Assembly: GCA_002471825.1 (NCBI GenBank) | Contig: DKQS01000007.1 | Span: forward strand, 545,538-609,537 | Source: Flavobacteriaceae bacterium UBA7302 | GTDB lineage: Bacteria; Bacteroidota; Bacteroidia; Flavobacteriales; Flavobacteriaceae | Direction of reading: 5' to 3' | Length of the DNA stretch: 64,000 nucleotides | Shown here: in pieces, positions 17,113 through 25,341 of the stretch | Numbering within the stretch: position 1 is the stretch's first letter | Layout of the letters: each line of letters begins with the position of its first letter | Program-made: the position numbers and the translations under genes | The notes under the pieces: generated by a model | Told to the model about the DNA's origin: nothing | The model's input: only the letters and a program-made list of their open reading frames with translations | The model's database searches: none

Positions 17113-19272
17113 ATGAGTAAAGAATTGCAAATATTTAAATTGAAGAGCTGGCAGGAGGTTCTAAAAATTCTTACCGCGTATCTTGTAGCTTGTTGGACTT
17201 TCCTTCAATTTGTCGATTGGATTTTAAACAGATATGATATTTCCCCTTATTGGGTGGATATTCTATTGTGGTTCTTTGTGGGTATCATTCCGTCCATTTT
17301 AATTTATCTCTTTCATAGAGATCGCATCAACAACAAAATATTGAAGCTTCGAGAGAAGATCATCTTTCCAACCAATTTTGTTTTGCTTTTAATTGGTCTT
17401 TATATTTCTTTCGGAAGTAGCGATTTAGGCTCCACCACCAAGGAAGTCACCTATACTGATGAACTTGGAAATTTAGAGACGCAAACCATCACCAAAGAGG
17501 AGTTTCGCATAGGAATCCAGATTTTTAATTTCAAGCAAAAGGAAAAAGATTCCTTGTATTTCTGGATGGGAAATACCATCAATAAACTCATCAATTTAGA
17601 TCTCGAACAGAACAAAACTTTAATGCCTTCTTGGGCTACCATAGAAAACACTGTTGATAAGATTCAGAATGCCAGAGTTTTTGACAAATTCTACGTTGAT
17701 GGCGAGTATGAGGTGAAAGATGGAGTTTTCACCATAACTCCAGTCTTAAGAAACAGTAAAAACGGAAAAGAAATTAAAAGTCAGCAATTTTCCGGTGAAG
17801 ACTTTTTTGCCCTTGTCGATGAGATATCTGTTTTTGTAAAGGACAATGTAGGCATCCTAGACGAAACAAAAGACAATTACATTGATCTTGATATTAAAGA
17901 CATTACCACCAACTCGGTAGAAGCTTTGAAATATTGGGCCAATAGTCAATATGAGGAGGCAGTCAAAGTAGATCCTGAATTTACATTGGCCTTTCTCTAC
18001 AATGCCATCCGTAGAAACAAATACAGTCATGGCGAATTGGAGGAAAAGTATTTGATTGATAAGGCCTATGCGAACAAAGCTAAGTTGCCCACTCAAATAC
18101 AGTTTGAAATTTTACTCTATAAGAATATCATATACAATCGCTGGGAGGATGCTGAAGAACTGGTAAAGTATCAGCTCGAGATTGAACCCAATAACGAAAC
18201 CTTCAATTACTTGTTGGATTTAATTTATAGCGAAACCAAAAATATCGAGGGGTACTACCAACATGCTTCGGATCGGTTTAATAGGGTAAAAAATGAAACT
18301 ACAGCAAAGAATTATTTCCAATCCCTAATCTTGAAGCGGGAGTATGAAAAAGCAATTGATCTGATTCGAGTTTACGAATTGGTAGCACCAAATTCTGAGG
18401 AGGTTCAGTTGATTAAGGCCTATACAAATTTGGTTAGCGGAAATCTTCCTGAAGCCAAGGAGATTTATAAAAAAATAGATTTACTATGGCCGAAGGAAAG
18501 CATCTACAAGGATGAAGTAAACAAATTTATTCAAGAAAGAGAAAATAAAGGTGAAGCTCAATTTGATGTGGGCCAAGTCAACGATATTTTCAGATCTTCT
18601 GCTTCAGAACAAGAAATTGAGTATTATGAGAAATCGAGCAACATCATGGTTCATTATAAGAATCAATTGATGTACCCGATTATGGCGTTTGATTCCTCGA
18701 CCCTACTGTCTTTAAATCCCGGCTGGCTCGGCGGAACAAAACACTTTTTTGAAAAGGATGAATTGGGTCAGATTTATAGGGTGAAGGTTGCCCAATTCAA
18801 TGGAAAAAATGTGACGGATTTCTACTACTACAGAAATTCAAAAGAGATCCAAGATGCAGTCCAACTTTTGAAAGCCGGAAATTATCAAGATTTGGAAGTA
18901 ACTTTCGAGGCTTTGATTAAAAAGTACCCAGAACATTGGTTTTTGAAACAGATGAAAGAGCACATCTCTTTTGTGCAAAATAAAAGCAAGTCCGATTTGG
19001 AAAAGCAGTTTTCAAAAATTGTTGGAGAATATGGCAATCGAAAATTTTGGATCGATGAAGGTCGATTGTACTACAAAAGAGATAATCTAACAACCATTCA
19101 ATTACTTCCAATTTCCAAAACTAGATACATCAACCTGACCAAGTTGGACACCAATCACGAATTTGAGTTCTTGCCCAAGAATCAAGTTGCCTCTTTTGCT
19201 TGGACCTATGATGTGGTTAAGAATAGTTGGAATAAACTTGCTGATCCAACCAATTATTTACTAAAGAATTAA
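17113..19272 (+). CDS. Membrane-anchored TolB-like / TPR protein of unknown function
   Basis: 719 residues, not assigned to a named family. Three hydrophobic helices at the N-terminus (about 16-38, 46-66, 85-102). Residues about 130-250 look like the TolB-like (FlgO/adenylate-cyclase-associated) domain: a start like IGIQIFNFKQ, then the YVDGEYEVKDGVFTITPVLRN strand pair and the FALVDEISVFV helix that closes that domain. Residues about 260-480 are TPR-like helical pairs (AEELVKYQLEIEPNN, GNLPEAKEIYKKIDLLWP), and about 490-719 is an unassigned beta-rich tail. The combination suggests scaffolding or sensing at the inner membrane, but no output domain is seen. It ends with a 4-bp overlap with convergent radA. 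Confidence 0.75.
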   Translation: MSKELQIFKLKSWQEVLKILTAYLVACWTFLQFVDWILNRYDISPYWVDILLWFFVGIIPSILIYLFHRDRINNKILKLREKIIFPTNFVLLLIGLYISFGSSDLGSTTKEVTYTDELGNLETQTITKEEFRIGIQIFNFKQKEKDSLYFWMGNTINKLINLDLEQNKTLMPSWATIENTVDKIQNARVFDKFYVDGEYEVKDGVFTITPVLRNSKNGKEIKSQQFSGEDFFALVDEISVFVKDNVGILDETKDNYIDLDIKDITTNSVEALKYWANSQYEEAVKVDPEFTLAFLYNAIRRNKYSHGELEEKYLIDKAYANKAKLPTQIQFEILLYKNIIYNRWEDAEELVKYQLEIEPNNETFNYLLDLIYSETKNIEGYYQHASDRFNRVKNETTAKNYFQSLILKREYEKAIDLIRVYELVAPNSEEVQLIKAYTNLVSGNLPEAKEIYKKIDLLWPKESIYKDEVNKFIQERENKGEAQFDVGQVNDIFRSSASEQEIEYYEKSSNIMVHYKNQLMYPIMAFDSSTLLSLNPGWLGGTKHFFEKDELGQIYRVKVAQFNGKNVTDFYYYRNSKEIQDAVQLLKAGNYQDLEVTFEALIKKYPEHWFLKQMKEHISFVQNKSKSDLEKQFSKIVGEYGNRKFWIDEGRLYYKRDNLTTIQLLPISKTRYINLTKLDTNHEFEFLPKNQVASFAWTYDVVKNSWNKLADPTNYLLKN

Positions 19273-20630
19273 GCGAATAAGGTCGCGAATACTTCTTCTA
19301 TCTTACCTACTAGCAAGACCCGAATTTTTGGGTTCTGAACAGTGATTTTGTTGTATTTGGATGTTACAAATGTTTTGTAACCCAATTTCTCGGCTTCTAA
19401 AATTCGCTGGTCAATTTTTGAAATGGGTCTTATTTCTCCCGCTAGACCAACTTCTGCAGCAAAGCAAACATTCGGATTGATGGCTACATCTTTATTTGAT
19501 GATAAGATGGCTGCAATAACAGCCAAATCAATCGCTGTATCATCAATGGAGATTCCGCCTGTAATGTTCAAGAACACATCCTTAGCACCTAGTTTGAATC
19601 CCGCTCTTTTTTCCAAAACTGCCAATAACATGTGCAACCTTTTTAGATTGAATCCGGTTGAGGAGCGTTGGGGTGTTCCATAAACCGCTGTTGAAACCAA
19701 AGCTTGTACTTCAATCATTAACGGACGAATTCCCTCCAATGTTGACGCGATGGCAATTCCGCTTAAATCAGCATCTTTCTTGGAGATTAGAATTTCTGAC
19801 GGATTGGTAATTTCTCTTAATCCATTGCCAAGCATTTCATAAATACCAAGTTCTGACGTAGAACCAAATCGATTCTTATGAGCTCTTAAAATGCGATAGT
19901 TGTGGTTTCGATCACCTTCAAATTGCAACACCACGTCTACCATGTGCTCCAAAATTTTGGGGCCTGCAATATGACCTTCTTTGTTAATGTGACCAATCAA
20001 CAAAACAGGAGTCGCTGTTTCTTTGGCAAATTTGATGAGTTCAGCAGAGGTTTCTCTGATTTGAGAAATACTTCCAGGAGTTGCTTCGATGGTTGAGGTA
20101 TGTAGGGTCTGTATGGAGTCGATTACCAATACATCTGGGTTGACATCTGCAACGGAGGTAAATATTTGTTGGGTATTGGTTTCGGTTAGAATCAAGCAAT
20201 TGGTGTCTGAATTGCTCAATCGCTCAGCTCTCATTTTAATCTGAGATTCGCTTTCTTCACCTGATACGTATAAGACTTTTTTGGTGATTCCTAAAGCAAT
20301 TTGGAGTAATAAGGTCGATTTTCCAATTCCGGGTTCACCACCTAAAAGAATGACAGAGCCTTTTACGATTCCGCCACCCAAAACGGTATCAAATTCGTTG
20401 TTTAGGGTAGAAATTCGTTCTTCAGCATTGATTTGAATATCTGCAATGCGTTGTGGTTTTCTGACCTTTCGATCCGTAGAGCTCCCTTGTTTCCAATTCC
20501 TCTTTTCTTCCTTTTGTATCACCTCTTCGACAATGGTGTTCCATTCTTTACAGACATGACATTGCCCAACCCATTGGGAATGTTGGGTGCCGCAATTTTG
20601 ACAAAAAAAAGTGGTTTTGGTTTTGGCCAT
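19269..20630 (-). CDS. radA: DNA repair protein RadA
   Basis: 453 residues, full length. N-terminal C4 zinc finger (FCQNCG ... CHVCKEW), Walker A GEPGIGKST near residue 95, the RadA-specific KNRFGS motif near 255, and a C-terminal Lon-protease-like domain (GGISIDDTAIDLAV). RadA is a RecA-like branch-migration helicase acting on recombination intermediates. Last gene of the panC-panD-flippase-like-radA run on the minus strand. Confidence 0.96.
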   Translation of the reverse strand: MAKTKTTFFCQNCGTQHSQWVGQCHVCKEWNTIVEEVIQKEEKRNWKQGSSTDRKVRKPQRIADIQINAEERISTLNNEFDTVLGGGIVKGSVILLGGEPGIGKSTLLLQIALGITKKVLYVSGEESESQIKMRAERLSNSDTNCLILTETNTQQIFTSVADVNPDVLVIDSIQTLHTSTIEATPGSISQIRETSAELIKFAKETATPVLLIGHINKEGHIAGPKILEHMVDVVLQFEGDRNHNYRILRAHKNRFGSTSELGIYEMLGNGLREITNPSEILISKKDADLSGIAIASTLEGIRPLMIEVQALVSTAVYGTPQRSSTGFNLKRLHMLLAVLEKRAGFKLGAKDVFLNITGGISIDDTAIDLAVIAAILSSNKDVAINPNVCFAAEVGLAGEIRPISKIDQRILEAEKLGYKTFVTSKYNKITVQNPKIRVLLVGKIEEVFATLFA

Positions 20631-20662
20631 TACATCTTAGACTTCTTACAAAGAAAATAAAT

Positions 20663-21607
20663 CTAATTGTTTTTATTGTAAAGAGGAAGCAGTAAAAAAG
20701 ATAAGCCTCCAAAAACGATGATCATAGCCGTTTGAGCGGTCCACATAATCCATCCAAAAGCATTTCCTGTAACTTCATCAATTCCGAATAGGGATAAAGC
20801 TCCAGCAACCGCAACTGGATACAATCCGACACCACCGTTTGTGGCTGCAATTGAAAATCCGCCAGCAATAAATCCTATCAAGACACCACCAAAAGGTACC
20901 GAAAGATTTTCTACGGCAGGAATGGTAGCCCAAAACATGGCAACATACATCACCCAAATAAAGACTGTATGAAAAATAAAAGACCATTTGTTCTTCATTT
21001 TGAAGATACTGGTGATTCCATCTTTCAATCCAAGAACAAAAGATTTGATTTTTTGGGCAATTTTGGATTTTCCTTTTTTGATAAATCGAATGAAGATTAC
21101 GAATCCAACAATGATAACTCCAATGTAAATCAGTATGTTTTTTGGATTGATTTTCTGACTTAAAAGCTCCCAAATAAAGTCAAATTGAATGAAAAGTGTG
21201 ATGATGATGATTAAAAGCATCATGACCAAATCTGCGATGCGTTCTGCCACAATGGTTCCGAAACCTTTTTCAAAGGGAATGTCCTCATAATTGGCCATCA
21301 CTGCAGCCCTGGTAACTTCTCCAGCTCTAGGTAGGAAAATGTTCATCAGATAGGCTACTAAAACGGCTAGGGTAGAGTTGATGAATTTTGGTTGATAGCC
21401 CAAAGGTTGCAGTAGGTATTTCCATCGATAGGCTCGAGAAAGATGGCTCAAAATTCCGAAAAACAGACCCAAGGAAATCCACCAATAGTTGGCATTAGTG
21501 AAATAAGTAACTAGTTCTTGGGGAGATACAATGCCTAAAGAATACCAAACTAAAAAACCTCCCAAAATGAGAGGTAAAATAATTTTTAAAGTCTTTTTAA
21601 GTTTCAA
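20663..21607 (-). CDS. Lysylphosphatidylglycerol synthase-like membrane domain protein (flippase family)
   Basis: 314 residues with about eight transmembrane helices; matches the LPG synthase transmembrane region / UPF0104 family (HLSRAYRWKYLLQPLGY, FLPRAGEVTRAAVMANYEDIPFEKGFGTIVAERIADL, AATNGGVGLYPVAVAGAL). It lacks the cytosolic aminoacyltransferase domain of MprF, so it is probably a lipid flippase-like protein rather than a synthase. The start is TTG at 21607, 2 nt after the panD stop, suggesting translational coupling. Radical function is unproven in this family. Confidence 0.83.
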   Translation of the reverse strand: MKLKKTLKIILPLILGGFLVWYSLGIVSPQELVTYFTNANYWWISLGLFFGILSHLSRAYRWKYLLQPLGYQPKFINSTLAVLVAYLMNIFLPRAGEVTRAAVMANYEDIPFEKGFGTIVAERIADLVMMLLIIIITLFIQFDFIWELLSQKINPKNILIYIGVIIVGFVIFIRFIKKGKSKIAQKIKSFVLGLKDGITSIFKMKNKWSFIFHTVFIWVMYVAMFWATIPAVENLSVPFGGVLIGFIAGGFSIAATNGGVGLYPVAVAGALSLFGIDEVTGNAFGWIMWTAQTAMIIVFGGLSFLLLPLYNKNN

Positions 21608-21609
21608 AA

Positions 21610-21960
21610 TTAGGTAAGTGTATTGTCGTTTTCATTTGGAAAAACAAGGGCTGGTTTAAAGTTTTTGGCCTCTTCTAATTCCATAAAAGCATATACAATT
21701 AGAATTAACACATCACCTACTGCTACACGTCTAGCCGCGGCTCCGTTTAAGGTCAATTCTCCACTACCTCGAGGTCCTGGAATCGCATAGGTTTCCAATC
21801 GTTCCCCATTATTATTGTTCACAATTTGAACACGCTCGCCCTCAATTATATTGGCAGCATCCATCAAGTCTTCGTCTATGGTAATGCTTCCGATATAATT
21901 CAAATCTGCACCTGTAACTTTTACTCGGTGAATTTTAGATTTTACTACTTGAACTAACAT
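21610..21960 (-). CDS. panD: Aspartate 1-decarboxylase
   Basis: 116 residues. The self-cleavage site is intact: Y22-I-G24-S25, where S25 becomes the pyruvoyl cofactor, and the conserved NGAAARR stretch is present. It makes beta-alanine for pantothenate. Located 24 nt downstream of panC, so the two steps that join beta-alanine to pantoate are adjacent. A TACTTTTG box only 4 nt before the ATG suggests an additional, possibly leaderless, transcript. Confidence 0.97.
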   Translation of the reverse strand: MLVQVVKSKIHRVKVTGADLNYIGSITIDEDLMDAANIIEGERVQIVNNNNGERLETYAIPGPRGSGELTLNGAAARRVAVGDVLILIVYAFMELEEAKNFKPALVFPNENDNTLT

Positions 21961-21964
21961 GGCG

Positions 21965-21972
21965 CAAAAGTA
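21965..21972 (-). promoter_or_regulatory. Candidate -7 box immediately before panD (TACTTTTG)
   Basis: Exact TAnnTTTG match on the minus strand, separated from the panD ATG by 4 nt. Confidence 0.4.
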
Positions 21973-21984
21973 CTACTTTTATTA

Positions 21985-22836
21985 CTATTTATGTGATAAT
22001 TTAATATTGTCAATTAATCGAATGTTTCCTGCATATACCGCAATAAAGGCGCGATAATCTTTGTTGTTTTCTTTACGATTTGAAGGTTTTAATGATTTTT
22101 CATCAGCAATTAAAAAATACTCCAACTTCAAATGTTGGTGGTTTTTAAATTGATTTTCAACCCAGTTGATTATCTTCTCGATTTTTTCAGATTTAAACTT
22201 CTCCTTTGCTGTAGAAATTACCTTGTATATCATTGGGGCCACCTTTCTTTCATCATCGGTCAGCCTTGTATTTCTCGAGCTCATTGCCAATCCGTCTGAT
22301 TCGCGATGAATAGGACACCCAACAATTTCAACGGGCAGTTCTTCTAAGGATACCATCTTCTTAATGATTTGCAACTGCTGGAAGTCTTTTTCTCCGAAAT
22401 AGGCTTTGGTCGGATTTACAATCAAAAACAATGCTTTTACTATGGTTGCAACACCATCAAAATGACCCGTTCGGAACTTCCCTTCCATTTCATTTTCTAG
22501 TCCGTCAAAATCAAACTCCTTGGCCTTAACCTCCTTTTCATAAATTTCCTCAATGGAAGGAGCAAAAACAATACCGTTTTCAAATTTCTTCAGCATTTCT
22601 AGATCTCTCTCCAGTGTTTTTGGGTACTTTCGAAGATCTTCAGGGTTGTCAAATTGTGTAGGATTTACAAAAATGCTAACAACAACAATGTCATTTTCTG
22701 ATTGTGCGGTCTCTATGAGTGAAAGATGACCGTTGTGCAGTGCTCCCATAGTAGGAACAAAGCCGATGGTTTTATGTTGCTCTTTTAAATTTGTAATATG
22801 CTGTTTAAGAGCCTCTTTTTTATCGAAGTAAATCAT
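21985..22836 (-). CDS. panC: Pantothenate synthetase
   Basis: 283 residues. Class I nucleotidyltransferase signature VPTMGALHNGHLSL near residue 28, FVNPTQF near 56, and GEKDFQQL near 150, with the KMSKS-like AMSSRNTRL near 185. Catalyses ATP-dependent condensation of pantoate with beta-alanine, in the cytosol. First gene of the minus-strand run panC-panD-flippase-like-radA; candidate promoter box TAAGTTTG at 22860-22867. Confidence 0.97.
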   Translation of the reverse strand: MIYFDKKEALKQHITNLKEQHKTIGFVPTMGALHNGHLSLIETAQSENDIVVVSIFVNPTQFDNPEDLRKYPKTLERDLEMLKKFENGIVFAPSIEEIYEKEVKAKEFDFDGLENEMEGKFRTGHFDGVATIVKALFLIVNPTKAYFGEKDFQQLQIIKKMVSLEELPVEIVGCPIHRESDGLAMSSRNTRLTDDERKVAPMIYKVISTAKEKFKSEKIEKIINWVENQFKNHQHLKLEYFLIADEKSLKPSNRKENNKDYRAFIAVYAGNIRLIDNIKLSHK

Positions 22837-22859
22837 TGTCGATTGTCGCTAAACGGATG

Positions 22860-22867
22860 CAAACTTA
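22860..22867 (-). promoter_or_regulatory. Candidate -7 box for panC (TAAGTTTG)
   Basis: Exact TAnnTTTG match on the minus strand, 23 nt before the panC ATG. Confidence 0.45.
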
Positions 22868-22899
22868 CCATTTTAACAGCATTTTTCGATAAAAATTTG

Positions 22900-22907
22900 T
22901 AATTTTG
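22900..22907 (+). promoter_or_regulatory. Candidate -7 box for the GT5-DUF4270-glmS unit (TAATTTTG)
   Basis: Exact TAnnTTTG match 25 nt before the ATG at 22933, divergent from the panC box. Confidence 0.45.
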
Positions 22908-22932
22908 CCGCTTTATAAAAGAGTTTGACTTA

Positions 22933-23742
22933 ATGAAGGATAAGAGAATATTGTTTGTTTCATCGGAAGTAGTTCCTTACTTGCCAGAAACAGAACTTTC
23001 ATCAACGGCATTCTTCGCAGCCAAAAATGCACATTCAAAAGGAATCCAAACGAGGATTTTTATGCCAAGATTTGGGGTAATCAATGAACGAAGACATCAA
23101 TTACATGAAGTGATTCGCCTATCAGGTATGAATCTGGTAGTTAACGACATGGACATGCCGCTTATCATCAAGGTTGCTTCTATTCCAAAGGAGCGAATGC
23201 AGGTGTATTTTATTGACAACGAAGAGTATTTTAAGCGCAAGGCAGTTTTTTCTGATGAAGATGATCAGCTTTTCCCTGACAACGATGAAAGAGCTATCTT
23301 TTTTGCAAAAGGTGTGATCGAAACTGTTAAAAAATTGAATTGGGCACCAGATATCATTCACGTTCACGGATGGATGGCTTCTTTGTTACCGCTATATCTC
23401 AAAGAATATTACAAGGAGGAGCCATTATTTACAGATAGCGTTGTAGTAACTTCACTTTACAATAATCCTTTTGAAGGTTCGTTGAACAAGGACTTAGCCA
23501 GTAAAATTAAGTTTGACATGGAGGATGCAGAATTAGCGAATACTTTGAGTGATCCAAGTTTTGTGAACATTTCTAAGAGCGCGATTGACAATTCTGACGC
23601 TGTGATCAAAGCGAGCGCTACGCTACCTGCAGAGGTTGAAGAGCACCTATCAGCAATTGACAAGCCATTCCTCGATTACGAAAGTGAAATGTCTAAGGAA
23701 AACTACTTGGACTTTTATGCAGAACTACTTACCGAGTCATAA
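22933..23742 (+). CDS. Stand-alone N-terminal glycogen/starch synthase (GT5) domain
   Basis: 269 residues, about half of a normal glycogen synthase. Features of the GT5 N-terminal Rossmann domain are clear: RILFVSSEVVPYLP at the start, RIFMPRFGVIN near residue 44, and DIIHVHGWMASLLPLYLK near 140. The C-terminal GT-B half that holds the nucleotide-sugar site is absent, and the KTGGL-type loop is replaced by ELSST. It is probably not a functional glycogen synthase alone; this half-length form is commonly annotated in flavobacteria beside panC and DUF4270. No frame continues downstream, so it is not a recent truncation. Confidence 0.82.
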   Translation: MKDKRILFVSSEVVPYLPETELSSTAFFAAKNAHSKGIQTRIFMPRFGVINERRHQLHEVIRLSGMNLVVNDMDMPLIIKVASIPKERMQVYFIDNEEYFKRKAVFSDEDDQLFPDNDERAIFFAKGVIETVKKLNWAPDIIHVHGWMASLLPLYLKEYYKEEPLFTDSVVVTSLYNNPFEGSLNKDLASKIKFDMEDAELANTLSDPSFVNISKSAIDNSDAVIKASATLPAEVEEHLSAIDKPFLDYESEMSKENYLDFYAELLTES

Positions 23743-23760
23743 TCAATCAAAATTGGAAAT

Positions 23761-25329
23761 TTGAGAACAACAATCAAGAAACTAAGGGGGGTATTCGTCA
23801 TTATTTTTAGTTTTTTTCTGATCATCTCTTGTGAGCAAGAGTTTACCGACCTGGGGTCTGGTGTGGTGAGTAATAACCGGTTTGAAACCAATGCTGAATT
23901 GGTGGATATTGTTATTGAAAATAGTCCGCTTTCTAGAATTCAATCCGATAACATCACCAGGGAATTAGGACAATATCTATTAGGAATTTATAATAGCGCT
24001 GATTATGAAAAGCTGGAGGCTTCTATAGTTTCTCAGCTGCAGGTCAACACATTATTTCAGGTGGTTCCTGATTCTGTGAGAACCAATCCGGATGTGATTG
24101 TAGAGACAACCATCGATACGGTATTTATCAAGTTACCCTATCAAGTTGTAGTTGAGAACAATTCTGGTACGCTCGATGTTGATTTAGATTCTATTATTGG
24201 AGATATCACAAAACCATTTACGTTAAACGTTTATGAAACAGATACTTATTTTAACCGGTTGAATCCTCAAGATCCAACCAAATTAAATGAATTCTTTTCA
24301 GACTTTAACTACATAAAAACCGGAACCGAATTGAATGCCCAACAAGACTTTCAATTCATGCCCAATAAAAATGACACCATTGTTGTGGTGAAAAGAAGAA
24401 CGAGTAGTGGAGGTTTGTATCAAACAGACACGGTTTCTTACAATATTCAGGGTGTTAATATGGTGAAAGTTCCGACTACGATTATTCCTTTGGATGAAAA
24501 CAAGATAAAGCAGCTGTTTTTAGATAAAATTGGTCAGTCTGAATTTTCTTCTCAAGATGCATTCAATGACTATTTTAGAGGGATCATTCTAGAAGCGACA
24601 GGTAATGAGGGAAGTTTGATTTCTTTCAATTTCAACAATACGAGTACGGCTCAACAACCTTCTATCGATATTTTCTTTACCAACACATATTTGAATGCTT
24701 CAGATTTAAGTCCTAGAGATACTATCGATAGGTTTTACACCATGCCATTGGGAGGTATTAGAACAAACAAATTTGTGATGCAGGATAAAACCTATCCGAA
24801 TAATGATGAAATAAAGGTTCAAGGTACAGCAGGAAGTGAGGCAAAAATCACTTTGTTTGATCAAACTAAGCTAGCCGAATTACGAGGAAGAGATTGGTTG
24901 GTAAATGATGCTGAGTTAACACTATACATCAATCAATCGGCCGATACAACGAATGTGCCTTTCCGTTTGTACCTGTACAAAAGTGATGGGGATTTAACAA
25001 ATCCAAGCTTTAGCCAAATTGAGGATAGCTACACCGAAGCGAGCTTCGGCGGAATCCGAGGACAGTTGGTTCGTGATGAGAATGGGAATAAGGAAAAATA
25101 TGTATTCAAATTGACGGATTATGTTTCTGAACTAATTCACGGTGATTCAAATTTCAATGCAACATTAAAATTGAAAACATTTAATGTTACAGATGCACCT
25201 GTTTCGGAATTTGATACTATATTTAACAACTATAGTTGGAATCCGAGAGCGGTAACCTTGTTCAATCACTCTGCTAACAACGGAGCTAGAAAGGCAACCT
25301 TCAAGATTTCTTACTCAACCAAAAAATAA
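23761..25329 (+). CDS. DUF4270 domain-containing lipoprotein
   Basis: 522 residues from TTG at 23761, which gives a good lipoprotein signal (VIIFSFFLIISC). The DUF4270 pattern is recognisable: early LGSGVVSNNRF, a central large beta-rich region, PLGGIRTNKF near 340 and NPRAVTLFNH near the end. Function unknown; predicted outer-membrane or periplasmic lipoprotein. It lies 18 nt after the GT5-domain gene and 12 nt before glmS, an order that recurs in Flavobacteriaceae, and is probably co-transcribed with both. Confidence 0.86.
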   Translation: MRTTIKKLRGVFVIIFSFFLIISCEQEFTDLGSGVVSNNRFETNAELVDIVIENSPLSRIQSDNITRELGQYLLGIYNSADYEKLEASIVSQLQVNTLFQVVPDSVRTNPDVIVETTIDTVFIKLPYQVVVENNSGTLDVDLDSIIGDITKPFTLNVYETDTYFNRLNPQDPTKLNEFFSDFNYIKTGTELNAQQDFQFMPNKNDTIVVVKRRTSSGGLYQTDTVSYNIQGVNMVKVPTTIIPLDENKIKQLFLDKIGQSEFSSQDAFNDYFRGIILEATGNEGSLISFNFNNTSTAQQPSIDIFFTNTYLNASDLSPRDTIDRFYTMPLGGIRTNKFVMQDKTYPNNDEIKVQGTAGSEAKITLFDQTKLAELRGRDWLVNDAELTLYINQSADTTNVPFRLYLYKSDGDLTNPSFSQIEDSYTEASFGGIRGQLVRDENGNKEKYVFKLTDYVSELIHGDSNFNATLKLKTFNVTDAPVSEFDTIFNNYSWNPRAVTLFNHSANNGARKATFKISYSTKK

Positions 25330-25341
25330 AAAGAAAAAACT

